Origin: Halorussus salilacus
GTDB lineage: Archaea > Halobacteriota > Halobacteria > Halobacteriales > Haladaptataceae
Assembly (NCBI RefSeq): GCF_024138125.1
Contig: NZ_CP099994.1
Span: forward strand, 62,001 to 126,000
Direction of reading: 5' to 3'
Length of the DNA stretch: 64,000 nucleotides
The position numbers and the translations under genes are program-made. Numbering within the stretch: position 1 is the first letter of the stretch; the number at the start of each line of letters is the position of its first letter. Under the pieces are notes generated by a model. The model was not told where the DNA came from, made no database searches, and was given only the letters and a program-made list of their open reading frames with translations. Below, piece after piece: positions 24,930 through 32,085 of this stretch.

Positions 24930-27403
24930 GTTCGCGCCCACACGCGGAGGCCGAGTCGGGAGCCGAGACCGGAACGGACGCCGAGACCGAGGGCGAGGAG
25001 CGGTTCACGGGCCGGGGCCTCCGGCGCGTCGAGGACCGGCGCATCCTCACGGGCGAGGCCGAGTACGTCCACGACAGGGCCCCCGAGGGCGCGCTCCACA
25101 TGGCGCTGTACCGGAGCGTCCACGCCCACGCCGAGATCGAGGAGATAGACGCGAGCGCCGCCGAGGACCACCCCGGCTGTCACCTCGTGCTGACCGCCGA
25201 GGACCTCAAGGCCGAGTACAACCCCATGCCCGCGGGACTGGAGGGGTTCGAGGAGTGGTCGCTCGCCGACGGCAAGACGCGGTACGTCGGCGAACCCGTG
25301 GTGGCGGTGGTCGCCGACGACCGCTACGTCGCCGAGGACGCGGTGGATTTGGTGGACGTGCGCTACGAGACGCTCGACCCGGTCGTCGACCCCCGGGAGG
25401 CCCGCGAGGACGAGACGGTGGTCCACGAGGCGTTCGGGTCGAACGTCGCCGACCACGAGGAGCTCGCGTTCGGCGACCCCGAGGAAGCGTTCGAGGAGGC
25501 TGACCACGTCGTGGAGGGGTCCTACTCGTGGGGCCGCATCTCCGGGGTCCCGCTCGAAACCGCGGGCGTCGTGGCCGACTACGACGACGATTCGGACAGC
25601 TTCGACATCGACTGCAACATCCAGTTGCACACCCTCGTCGACGACACGGTGTACGAGACGCTGGGCTACGACCCCGACGACGTGCATCTGGACGTGCCGC
25701 CGGACGTGGGCGGGAGCTTCGGGACGAAGATCGCCATCCATCGCTACTGCTGTCTCGCCGCGATGGCGAGCAAGGAGCTGAACCGCCCCGTGGCGTTCGT
25801 CGAGGACCGCATCGAGAATCTGCAGGGCGGGGACATGCACTCGACCGAGCGCGAGTACGACGTGAAGCTCGCGGTCGACGACGACGGAACGATTCGGGGA
25901 CTGGACTTCTGGTTCGTCGACGACTTCGGCGCGTGGCCGCGCTACCCCGTGAATCAGGTGCTCAAACCCCTCTCGGTCCTCACCAACGCCTACGACGTTC
26001 GGGACGCCCGCTACGAGTACGACCTCGTGTTGACCAACAAGACCTGCCAGACCGCCTACCGGGGGTTCGGGGTCCCGGCCCACCTCTACGCGCTGGAGAT
26101 GATAGTGGACGAGGCCGCCGCGGAAATCGGGCTGGACCCGGACGTTCTCCGACGACGCAACCTCATCGAGTCCGACCAGATGCCCTACGAACTGCCCTCG
26201 AAGAACGTCTACGACTCGGGGGACTTCCCGGCGGCCATGGCGCACGTCCGGGAGAGGATCGAGCAAGAGCGCGACGGCGGCCTGCTCGACCCCGAGACGG
26301 TCGCGGAGAAGCGCGAGCAGGGCAAGTACCGAGGGGTCCGCCCGACGGTCCACATCGAACCCGGCGTCTCGGGGTCCGACTGGACCGACCGCCAGCGCTC
26401 GGACCGCGAGGGCCTCGACGACCGCGACCGCGAGGACGTGGCCGAACTCCCCGAACACCTCCGGGCGGAGATACGCGACGACGGCACCGTGCGAGCGTAC
26501 CTCGCGACCGACTCGTCTGGACAGGGCCACCAGACCCTCGTGACCCAGCTTCTGGCCGACGAGCTCGGAATCCTTCCCAGCGACGTCGAGGTGTCGTACC
26601 TCGACAGCGCCGAGGCCCCGACCGAGTACGGTTCCGCAGCATCGCGGATGGCGGTGATGGTCTCGGGCGCGGCCCAGGGGCTGGGCCGGACGCTGGCCGA
26701 GAATCTGGAGGCGCTGGCGAGCGAGGTCTGGGACTGCCCCGAGAGCGAGGTGACCTATCGGGACGGCGCGGTCGAGCGGGCGGGCGGCGAGACGCTGTCG
26801 CTCGCGGGTCTCGCGCAGCGAGACCGCGAGCGACCCGGAGACGACCGGCTCACGCGCGCGAGCTACGACTACGAGCATCCCGCGACCCAACTGGCCGACT
26901 TCGACGACGCGCTCGCCCGGAAGCTCCCGGTCTACCCGACCGCGGCGTTCGCCGCGAACGCCCCGGTCGTCGAGGTCGACGTGCAGACCGGCGAGGTCGA
27001 GATACTGAAGTTCTACTCCCTGCGGGACTGTGGCACCCAGCTCAATCCGATGATAGTCGAGGGGCAGGCCCACGGCGGTCTCGCGCAGGGCGTCGGCGCG
27101 GCCCTGCTGGAGGAGTTCGGCTACGACGAGTCGGGGCAGCCCCAGGCCATCACGATGTTCGACTATCGGCTCCCCTCCATCGAGAACGTCCCCGAGATGG
27201 AACTGGACCACTCCGAGACCCCCTCGCCGTTCACCGCCACGGGCGCGAAGGGGACCGGCGAGGGTGGGATGATAGACGGCCCGGCGAGCATCGCGTGTTC
27301 GATAAACGCCGCGCTGGAGCCGCTGGGCGTGAGCGCCGACCGGATTCCGTTCACGCCCGACCGGGTCCGAGAGCGAGTGCGCGAGACCGAGCGCGGAGAG
27401 TAA
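24926..27403 (+). CDS. Molybdenum hydroxylase large subunit (xanthine dehydrogenase/aldehyde oxidase family)
   Basis: An 825-residue Mo-pterin subunit that hydroxylates a carbon centre using water. An acidic N-terminal 28 residues precede the a/b hammerhead domain (RRVEDRRILTGEAEYVHD). MoCo-binding segments include VGGSFGTKIA, TAYRGFGVPAHLYALE and SSGQGHQTLVTQ, and the catalytic Glu lies in GAKGTGEGGMIDGP. The active-site loop reads AYRGFG, as in xanthine dehydrogenases, not the AYRCSFR of true CO dehydrogenase, so a heterocycle or aldehyde is the likelier substrate. It is 4-bp coupled to the Fe-S subunit. The FAD subunit is encoded 3 kb away on the other strand. Confidence 0.9.
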   Translation: MSSRPHAEAESGAETGTDAETEGEERFTGRGLRRVEDRRILTGEAEYVHDRAPEGALHMALYRSVHAHAEIEEIDASAAEDHPGCHLVLTAEDLKAEYNPMPAGLEGFEEWSLADGKTRYVGEPVVAVVADDRYVAEDAVDLVDVRYETLDPVVDPREAREDETVVHEAFGSNVADHEELAFGDPEEAFEEADHVVEGSYSWGRISGVPLETAGVVADYDDDSDSFDIDCNIQLHTLVDDTVYETLGYDPDDVHLDVPPDVGGSFGTKIAIHRYCCLAAMASKELNRPVAFVEDRIENLQGGDMHSTEREYDVKLAVDDDGTIRGLDFWFVDDFGAWPRYPVNQVLKPLSVLTNAYDVRDARYEYDLVLTNKTCQTAYRGFGVPAHLYALEMIVDEAAAEIGLDPDVLRRRNLIESDQMPYELPSKNVYDSGDFPAAMAHVRERIEQERDGGLLDPETVAEKREQGKYRGVRPTVHIEPGVSGSDWTDRQRSDREGLDDRDREDVAELPEHLRAEIRDDGTVRAYLATDSSGQGHQTLVTQLLADELGILPSDVEVSYLDSAEAPTEYGSAASRMAVMVSGAAQGLGRTLAENLEALASEVWDCPESEVTYRDGAVERAGGETLSLAGLAQRDRERPGDDRLTRASYDYEHPATQLADFDDALARKLPVYPTAAFAANAPVVEVDVQTGEVEILKFYSLRDCGTQLNPMIVEGQAHGGLAQGVGAALLEEFGYDESGQPQAITMFDYRLPSIENVPEMELDHSETPSPFTATGAKGTGEGGMIDGPASIACSINAALEPLGVSADRIPFTPDRVRERVRETERGE

Positions 27404-27455
27404 CGGACCCCCTAACGGGGCGAGGTTTACTTTCCTGCGGGTCGTTTCGGGAGGT

Positions 27456-27986
27456 ATGTCCGACCGGCGCGGCCGACGCGCGGAGCGACCCGGCAGGCAA
27501 ATCGAGGCCGCCGAGAGCAGGCGGCGACGGTCGTGGGACGGAAACAGCCTCGGCGCGGTGAGCGAGAAGGACCCGCTGGGGTTGCTACTCGACGACGCCG
27601 CCTACGTCTTCGCCGACGTCTCGGTGTTCAGCATCCCGATTCTCTACACCGTGATGATGACCTCGCCCGCGCGGTGGTACGGGACCAAGACCTCGGCGCT
27701 GGTCGCGTGGGCGGCGATGGTCGGCGTCGGGACCCTGATCCGCGGGGGGTGGGTTCGGCCCCTCGGCACGGACGTTCGCGGGTGGGTGTCGCTGACGCCG
27801 TGGCTGGTCCTGTTCCGGGTCGTCTACTTCAACGCCGCGCTCGCGGCCGCGGCCTACGGCGGAGAGGCGGCGGTACAACTCGGGTCGCCCGCAGGGTCGC
27901 TGGCTACCGGAGCGGTCGTCGGTGCGGTCTCGGTCGGGGTGTTCCCCCGGCTCGCGGAGTCGTTCTACCTGCGGGTGTCGGGGTGA
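27456..27986 (+). CDS. Hypothetical membrane protein (about 4 TM)
   Basis: A 176-residue protein with an Arg-rich, acidic-flanked N-terminus (residues 1-35) and hydrophobic segments at about 54-68 (VFSIPILYTVMM), 80-92 (LVAWAAMVGVGTL), 108-130 (TPWLVLFRVVYFNAALAAAA) and 146-164 (LATGAVVGAVSVGVF). It is likely an integral membrane protein. No family recognised. It starts 53 nt after the hydroxylase large subunit, with gtttactttc 25-32 nt upstream as its own TATA-like element. Confidence 0.7.
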   Translation: MSDRRGRRAERPGRQIEAAESRRRRSWDGNSLGAVSEKDPLGLLLDDAAYVFADVSVFSIPILYTVMMTSPARWYGTKTSALVAWAAMVGVGTLIRGGWVRPLGTDVRGWVSLTPWLVLFRVVYFNAALAAAAYGGEAAVQLGSPAGSLATGAVVGAVSVGVFPRLAESFYLRVSG

Positions 27987-28015
27987 GCCGACTCGTCCCG
28001 AGTTCGTCCGAGCGT

Positions 28016-28600
28016 CTATCGGAACTCGGTTTCCTCGGTCATCTCGTCGAGGTCGTTTTGAGCGTTCGAAAAGCGATACGCGACGTACACGCCGACGGTG
28101 ATGACGACGACGCTGACGGTTGTGGTCGATGCACCGATGGCAGTGAAAACCATGCTCTCGGGCGCGAACCAGAGGACGACCGCCGAGACACCGAACCCCG
28201 TACTTCCTCCAGAGAGAATCCACGGGATGTATGTGTAGTCTTTCCTACACCGTCGATACGCCTGTTTCGGTTCGTCGATGCTCTCGAGTTTGTCCTCTAA
28301 GTCGCCAAGGTCGTCGCGCGAGTCGAGGACTCGCCGGAGTATGACGCTGGCTTTCTCCCCGTCGAGGAGTTCGTCGGGAGAGTGGTCGTTGTCCGACCGG
28401 GAGACGTACTCGTACGCCTCTGCGACGACCGGACCGAGTTCGCCGCAAGCGTCGTTCCATCGGTCGTCTTGGATGTCTCGTACCTCCGACTTGTACCGCC
28501 CCTTTGGATGCTTGAGAAGTCGAAAAAGCAATCCTGCTAAAAGGCTCAAAAAAGCGAATACAGCGGTCAGCACTGTAGCGAGGAGTTCGAGGCCCGACAT
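28016..28600 (-). CDS. Three-TM membrane protein, second gene of a YwgA/SocA-like pair
   Basis: A 194-residue protein with one N-terminal TM (LLATVLTAVFAFLSLLAG), a cytosolic helical domain (residues about 27-125, rich in Arg/Asp/Glu), then two TMs (ILSGGSTGFGVSAVVLWF and SVVVITVGVYVAYRF). It begins 6 nt after the upstream gene, so the two form an operon. No family recognised. TM-plus-cytosolic architecture beside a SocA/YwgA-like protein fits a membrane effector or toxin, but that is inference. Codon usage is less GC-biased than in the flanking Mo-hydroxylase genes. Confidence 0.7.
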   Translation of the reverse strand: MSGLELLATVLTAVFAFLSLLAGLLFRLLKHPKGRYKSEVRDIQDDRWNDACGELGPVVAEAYEYVSRSDNDHSPDELLDGEKASVILRRVLDSRDDLGDLEDKLESIDEPKQAYRRCRKDYTYIPWILSGGSTGFGVSAVVLWFAPESMVFTAIGASTTTVSVVVITVGVYVAYRFSNAQNDLDEMTEETEFR

Positions 28601-28606
28601 CGGAAG

Positions 28607-29110
28607 CTACGCCGACGTTGAGTCCGCCGTCATCTCGGGGTATTCCATGTAGACGTACGACATGAGCGCCCCGAGCGACCGCATCGACTGCTTGTACTTT
28701 ACCCAGTGGAGAAGCTGCTGTTCGCGCTCCGAGAGTCGGTCGTACAGCTGTCCCGCCTTTCGTTTCCCCTTCGGCGTTAGCGCGAGTTCGTCGCCTTCGT
28801 ACTCGGAAGAGTGGAACTGCTCACGAGTCGGACGGACGTACTGGAACTCCGTGAGGCAGTCGAGAGCGCGGGCGACGCCGCTATCGTACGGGCCGTACTT
28901 CTTCGCAGTGAAGTCGAATCCGGCGCTCTTCTCGAAGTTCTCTTCGAGTTTCCGCTGGAGCAGAAACATCGCCTTCATCAGGCGCTTTCGACCGTAGAGG
29001 GGCCGAGAGTGGCCCTCCTCGTCCGGCGCGTAGAGGAGACGCAGTATCCACTCCTCACGGGTGCCGATTTCGCAAGTTCGCGAGGGGGGCATCGTCTCTC
29101 CTGTCGCCAT
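28607..29110 (-). CDS. YwgA/SocA (Panacea-related) helical protein, possible antitoxin or phage-response protein
   Basis: A 167-residue protein. Residues 40-110 show the pattern seen in YwgA/SocA-like and Panacea-related proteins: KRLMKAMFLLQRKLEENF, then FDFTAKKYGPYDSGVARAL, then a short beta/wing region and ALTPKGKRKAGQLY. The tail YVYMEYPEMTADS also matches that pattern. Such domains serve as antitoxins or phage-associated regulators. The assignment rests on eye-level motif matching only. It starts the two-gene operon with the membrane protein at 28016, and both sit in a lower-GC stretch that splits the Mo-hydroxylase genes. Confidence 0.55.
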   Translation of the reverse strand: MATGETMPPSRTCEIGTREEWILRLLYAPDEEGHSRPLYGRKRLMKAMFLLQRKLEENFEKSAGFDFTAKKYGPYDSGVARALDCLTEFQYVRPTREQFHSSEYEGDELALTPKGKRKAGQLYDRLSEREQQLLHWVKYKQSMRSLGALMSYVYMEYPEMTADSTSA

Positions 29111-29604
29111 AGTATATCTTGGACTCCTTAGTTAGACAGGTCGTATGTTGTTGGTAATGGGTCATTAATGTTGTCATCAGTAACGATGATAAAGAGAATC
29201 GGGTGAAAGATACATCTCCTCGGTGAGTCAGGCGTAGAACAGGCAGCTTCAATTCGAATTCGTATTCTAGAGATGGGTCGTATCCTGAAACGGTATTACG
29301 GTGGAAATACTGCAAAAAGTCTCGGAGTCGGCCCTCCGGCGTTGGCGCTACCTCGGTTGGCTCGGAGCCTACCGAGTTCATCTCGGTTGAGGGGTTGGGC
29401 CACGATTCCCCGTCACTTCGGGGATGTCAAGCGAAATTGGGTTTGGAGAGGCCACATCTGACGGTTCGGGTGTCACGACCAGCACGGAAATCGCCGTCGA
29501 ACTCGCCACCGCCACCGCGATGGACAACATCGGGATGAGGCTCGCACTCGGGAGGTCCGAGCGCCCATCGAGGCGCTGTCGGTCCGGAGCGCCAGAGCGA
29601 GCCG
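29111..29604. other. 494-bp low-GC region without a convincing gene
   Basis: 29111-29290 is A/T-rich with several TATA-like strings (agtatatctt, gtcattaatg) and probably holds the promoter of the leftward two-gene module. At 29424-29560 a plus-strand frame starting MSSEIGFGEATSDGSG has reasonable GC3, but it runs into the antisense of the CoxG-type gene and loses coding character, so it may be a gene remnant. Confidence 0.4.
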
Positions 29605-30108
29605 TCAGTCCTCCAGCGACGCCTCGGCGTCGGGCTTGGCCTCCAGTTTCGACTCGGCGGGGTCGCCCTCGCGGGCCGTCGCTTCGAGGTCCTCGAAGAA
29701 GTCGGTGACCAGTTTGTCGGTGACGCTCCCGAGCGCGCGCTGGCCGAGGCTGGCGATCATGCCCGAGACGTCGGTCCGGGCCGTCCACTGGGCGACCGTG
29801 CCGCCGTCGTCGCCCTCTCGGAGGTCCATCTCGGCCACGGCGTCGAACGCGTTCCGGGAAGCGCTCCCGTCGGCCTGCATCTCCAGCAGTTCGGGGCGGT
29901 CGGCGCGGGTGACCACCATCTCCACGTCGAAGGTGGGCTTGACGCTCCCGACCCCGACCGAGATGGTCGCGGTGACCTCGTGGGGCGACTCCAGTTCGAT
30001 GGAGTCGGTCCCGGGCGCGCAGTCGGCGAGCACGTCGGGGTCGGTGAAGTAGTTCCACAGTTCGTCTCGGGGCAGGTCTGACTCGAATTCGCCTTCGAAT
30101 TCCATCAT
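29605..30108 (-). CDS. CoxG-like SRPBCC protein
   Basis: A 167-residue single SRPBCC domain of the CoxG family: EFEGEFESDLPRDELWNYFTD, LADCAPGTDSIEL, SVGVGSVKPTFDVEMVV and a C-terminal amphipathic helix (SVTDKLVTDFFEDLEATA). CoxG proteins accompany aerobic Mo hydroxylases and are thought to tether or recruit the enzyme to the membrane. It lies 6 nt after the FAD-subunit gene in one operon. The acidic tail beyond residue 145 is variable. Confidence 0.87.
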   Translation of the reverse strand: MMEFEGEFESDLPRDELWNYFTDPDVLADCAPGTDSIELESPHEVTATISVGVGSVKPTFDVEMVVTRADRPELLEMQADGSASRNAFDAVAEMDLREGDDGGTVAQWTARTDVSGMIASLGQRALGSVTDKLVTDFFEDLEATAREGDPAESKLEAKPDAEASLED

Positions 30109-30114
30109 GGTGTA

Positions 30115-31041
30115 TCACTCGTCGGTCGGCACGTTCACGTCGGTCTCGCCGTTCGTCGCGCGGTCGTACGAGAGCGCGAGCGACCGGCGGGCGTACTCGC
30201 CCGCGACTTCCTCCTTGAACTCGCGGTCGGCGTGCATCTCCCCTTCGGGGTCGGCCGCCTCGGTCGCGGCCGCGGCGGCGGCGTCGAGCGCCGCCGCCGA
30301 GAGCGGTTCGTCCTCGACTGCGGCCTCGGCGTCCTCGACCCGCAGGGGAACGTCGGCGGCGTTCGCCAGCGCGAGGAGGGCCTCCTCGACGACCGGAGCG
30401 TCGGCGTCCGGGTCGTCCACGCGAACCGCGGTCGCGGCGCTGACGGTCGGCCACGTCTGCGCCGCTGGCTTGAGTTCGAGGAACGCCATCCCGGTCCGGG
30501 CGGGCGGGAAGGGGTCGGTCGGGATTCGTGCGGCCGCGATAATCTCGTCCTCGCCGAGGTCGGTGAACATGTACGCGACGAAGTAGTCGGAGACGGGGAC
30601 CTCGCGCTCGCCGTCGGCGGAGACGAGTTCGAGCGTCGCGTCGAGCGCGAGGAGCGCGGCGGGGTAGTTCCCCGCGGGGTCGGCCTCGCCGACGCTCCCG
30701 CCGAGGGTGCCGCGGTTTCGGACGCTCGGCCCGGCGATCTGCTCGGCGGCCTCCGGGAGCATCGGGACGCGCTCGGCCAGCAGGTCCGAGCGCTCGATGG
30801 TCCGGTGGGTGGTCATCGCGCCGACGGCGACGGCGTCGCCGTCGGCGCGTTCGGCGACGTAGTCGAGGTCCTCGACCGCGTTGAGGTCGACGAGGTGGTC
30901 GGGCGTCGCGAGTCGGTTGGCCATCACGATTCCCAGCGACTGGTTTCCCGCCAGCAGTTCGGCGTCCTCGCGGTCGGCCAGCACCTCTGCGGCCTCGGCG
31001 ACGGTCGTCGGTCGGTGGTATTCGAACGGAGCCGGTTTCAT
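30115..31041 (-). CDS. FAD-binding subunit of a molybdenum hydroxylase (CoxM type)
   Basis: A 308-residue medium subunit. The N-terminus is PFEYHRPTTVAEAAEVLAD, and the FAD-binding loops are AGNQSLGIVMANR (in place of the usual AGGQSL) and VRNRGTLGGSVGEADPAGNYP. The C-terminal CO_deh_flav_C domain includes ARTGMAFLELKPAAQTWPTVSAA. The start at 31041 (MKPAPFEYHRP) is preferred over 31137. It completes the three-subunit enzyme with the genes at 24369-27403, but is encoded apart on the opposite strand with CoxG. Confidence 0.9.
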   Translation of the reverse strand: MKPAPFEYHRPTTVAEAAEVLADREDAELLAGNQSLGIVMANRLATPDHLVDLNAVEDLDYVAERADGDAVAVGAMTTHRTIERSDLLAERVPMLPEAAEQIAGPSVRNRGTLGGSVGEADPAGNYPAALLALDATLELVSADGEREVPVSDYFVAYMFTDLGEDEIIAAARIPTDPFPPARTGMAFLELKPAAQTWPTVSAATAVRVDDPDADAPVVEEALLALANAADVPLRVEDAEAAVEDEPLSAAALDAAAAAATEAADPEGEMHADREFKEEVAGEYARRSLALSYDRATNGETDVNVPTDE

Positions 31042-31074
31042 ATCGGTGGTGGTACGTGTGCGATTTGCGAGCGG

Positions 31075-31140
31075 TGCGTGAAATTCGCCGAAAGCGTCCC
31101 GGTTTCGGCCGGGAAATCGGTGAATCCGAAACTTCACGCA
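31075..31140. promoter_or_regulatory. Interrupted inverted repeat in a divergent promoter region
   Basis: tgcgtgaa (31075-31082) and ttcacgca (31133-31140) are exact 8-nt complements 50 nt apart, between the divergent CoxM-type and cyclase genes. The right half abuts a TATA-like gttataaacc at 31146-31155. A paired operator is possible. Confidence 0.3.
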
Positions 31141-31278
31141 CGACTGTTATAAACCTTGGCGTGAATACCCATACCAATGCCGAGGGTCTCGGAGTCCGAA
31201 CCGGCGTTTCGTTCCGGTATCCCGGCCAACCTTTAAGCCCCTGCCGCGTCGTCTCATGGATTCAGAGGAGTTCACGAT

Positions 31279-32043
31279 ATGTTAGACGGATACGAAATGT
31301 ACGACCTGACCCAGCCGTGGTGTCAGGACACGCCCGCGTGGCCGACCTACGACAACCCGAAGGTGTGGTACGAGAAGAGCCTCGACACCGAGAAGGTCAA
31401 CGGTCAGAAGATAGAGTTCATGAACCACACCGGCACCCACCTCGACGGCGAGAAGCACTTCGTCGCGAGCGGCCGGGACATCGAGTCGATGCCCCTCGAC
31501 GAACTGGTGGGTGACGCCGTCATCGCCGACATCTCCGACAAAGTGGGCGACTACGACGTGTACACAAGCGACATGATAGAGGACGTGGTGGACGTACAGG
31601 AGGGCGACATCCTGTTCGTCCACACGGGCTATCAGAAGTACGCGTGGCACCGCGAGGAGGCCGACCCCCACGCGTTCTTCTGCAAGCACCCCGGCCCGAA
31701 TCAGGAGTTCGCCGACTGGTGCAGGGAGAAGGACCTCAACTACCTGATTCTGGACTGCGGGAGCGCCGACCACCCGATGAACACCGTGGTTCGGGACGTG
31801 CGCCCCGAACTCGCCGCGGAGGCCCGCGAGCACCTCGGCGTCGACGACTTGGACGATATCTTCCCGCCGGAGGGCTACCAGCTGATGCACACCGAACTGT
31901 TCCCCGAGGGCATCGTCCACGTCGAGAACGCACAGGTCCCCGAGGAACTCCTGAACGAGCGCGTCCAGATAGGAACCTTCCCGTGGCGGTTCCGCGGCGG
32001 CGAGTCGTCGGTGTGTCGCTGCGTGGCGTTCAGAGAGGAGTGA
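31279..32043 (+). CDS. Cyclase/kynurenine-formamidase-type hydrolase
   Basis: A 254-residue cyclase-family metal hydrolase related to kynurenine formamidase and isatin hydrolase. The signature is MNHTGTHLDGEKHF, matching HxGTHxDxPxHF with Pro replaced by Lys. A later metal or active-site segment is LDCGSADHP. The start is supported by gaggag 8-13 nt upstream, a rare Shine-Dalgarno-like signal here; a 9-codon ORF from 31256 overlaps the start. A TATA-like ctttaagcc lies at 31231-31239. Hydrolysis of a cyclic amide or formamide fits the neighbouring Mo hydroxylase and hydantoinase. Confidence 0.85.
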   Translation: MLDGYEMYDLTQPWCQDTPAWPTYDNPKVWYEKSLDTEKVNGQKIEFMNHTGTHLDGEKHFVASGRDIESMPLDELVGDAVIADISDKVGDYDVYTSDMIEDVVDVQEGDILFVHTGYQKYAWHREEADPHAFFCKHPGPNQEFADWCREKDLNYLILDCGSADHPMNTVVRDVRPELAAEAREHLGVDDLDDIFPPEGYQLMHTELFPEGIVHVENAQVPEELLNERVQIGTFPWRFRGGESSVCRCVAFREE

Positions 32044-32085
32044 GTTCGGGACGCGAGTTCGCGGGTCGGTCCGCCCGCCGAACGA

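Noticed and set aside
24926-27403. Calling the enzyme a CO dehydrogenase (coxL)
   Set aside because: The active-site loop is AYRGFG and lacks the Cys of AYRCSFR that binds Cu in form I CO dehydrogenase. CoxG and CoxM neighbours alone do not prove CO oxidation.
29055-29381. Minus-strand ORF of 108 codons upstream of the YwgA/SocA-like gene
   Set aside because: It overlaps the start of that gene in another frame and has A/T-rich, non-haloarchaeal codon use and no motif. The region is better explained as promoter.
29424-29708. Plus-strand ORF beginning MSSEIGFGEATSDG
   Set aside because: The first about 45 codons look plausible, but the rest is antisense to the CoxG-type gene and becomes Arg/Pro-rich. 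No homologous family is recognised, so it is left as a possible remnant.
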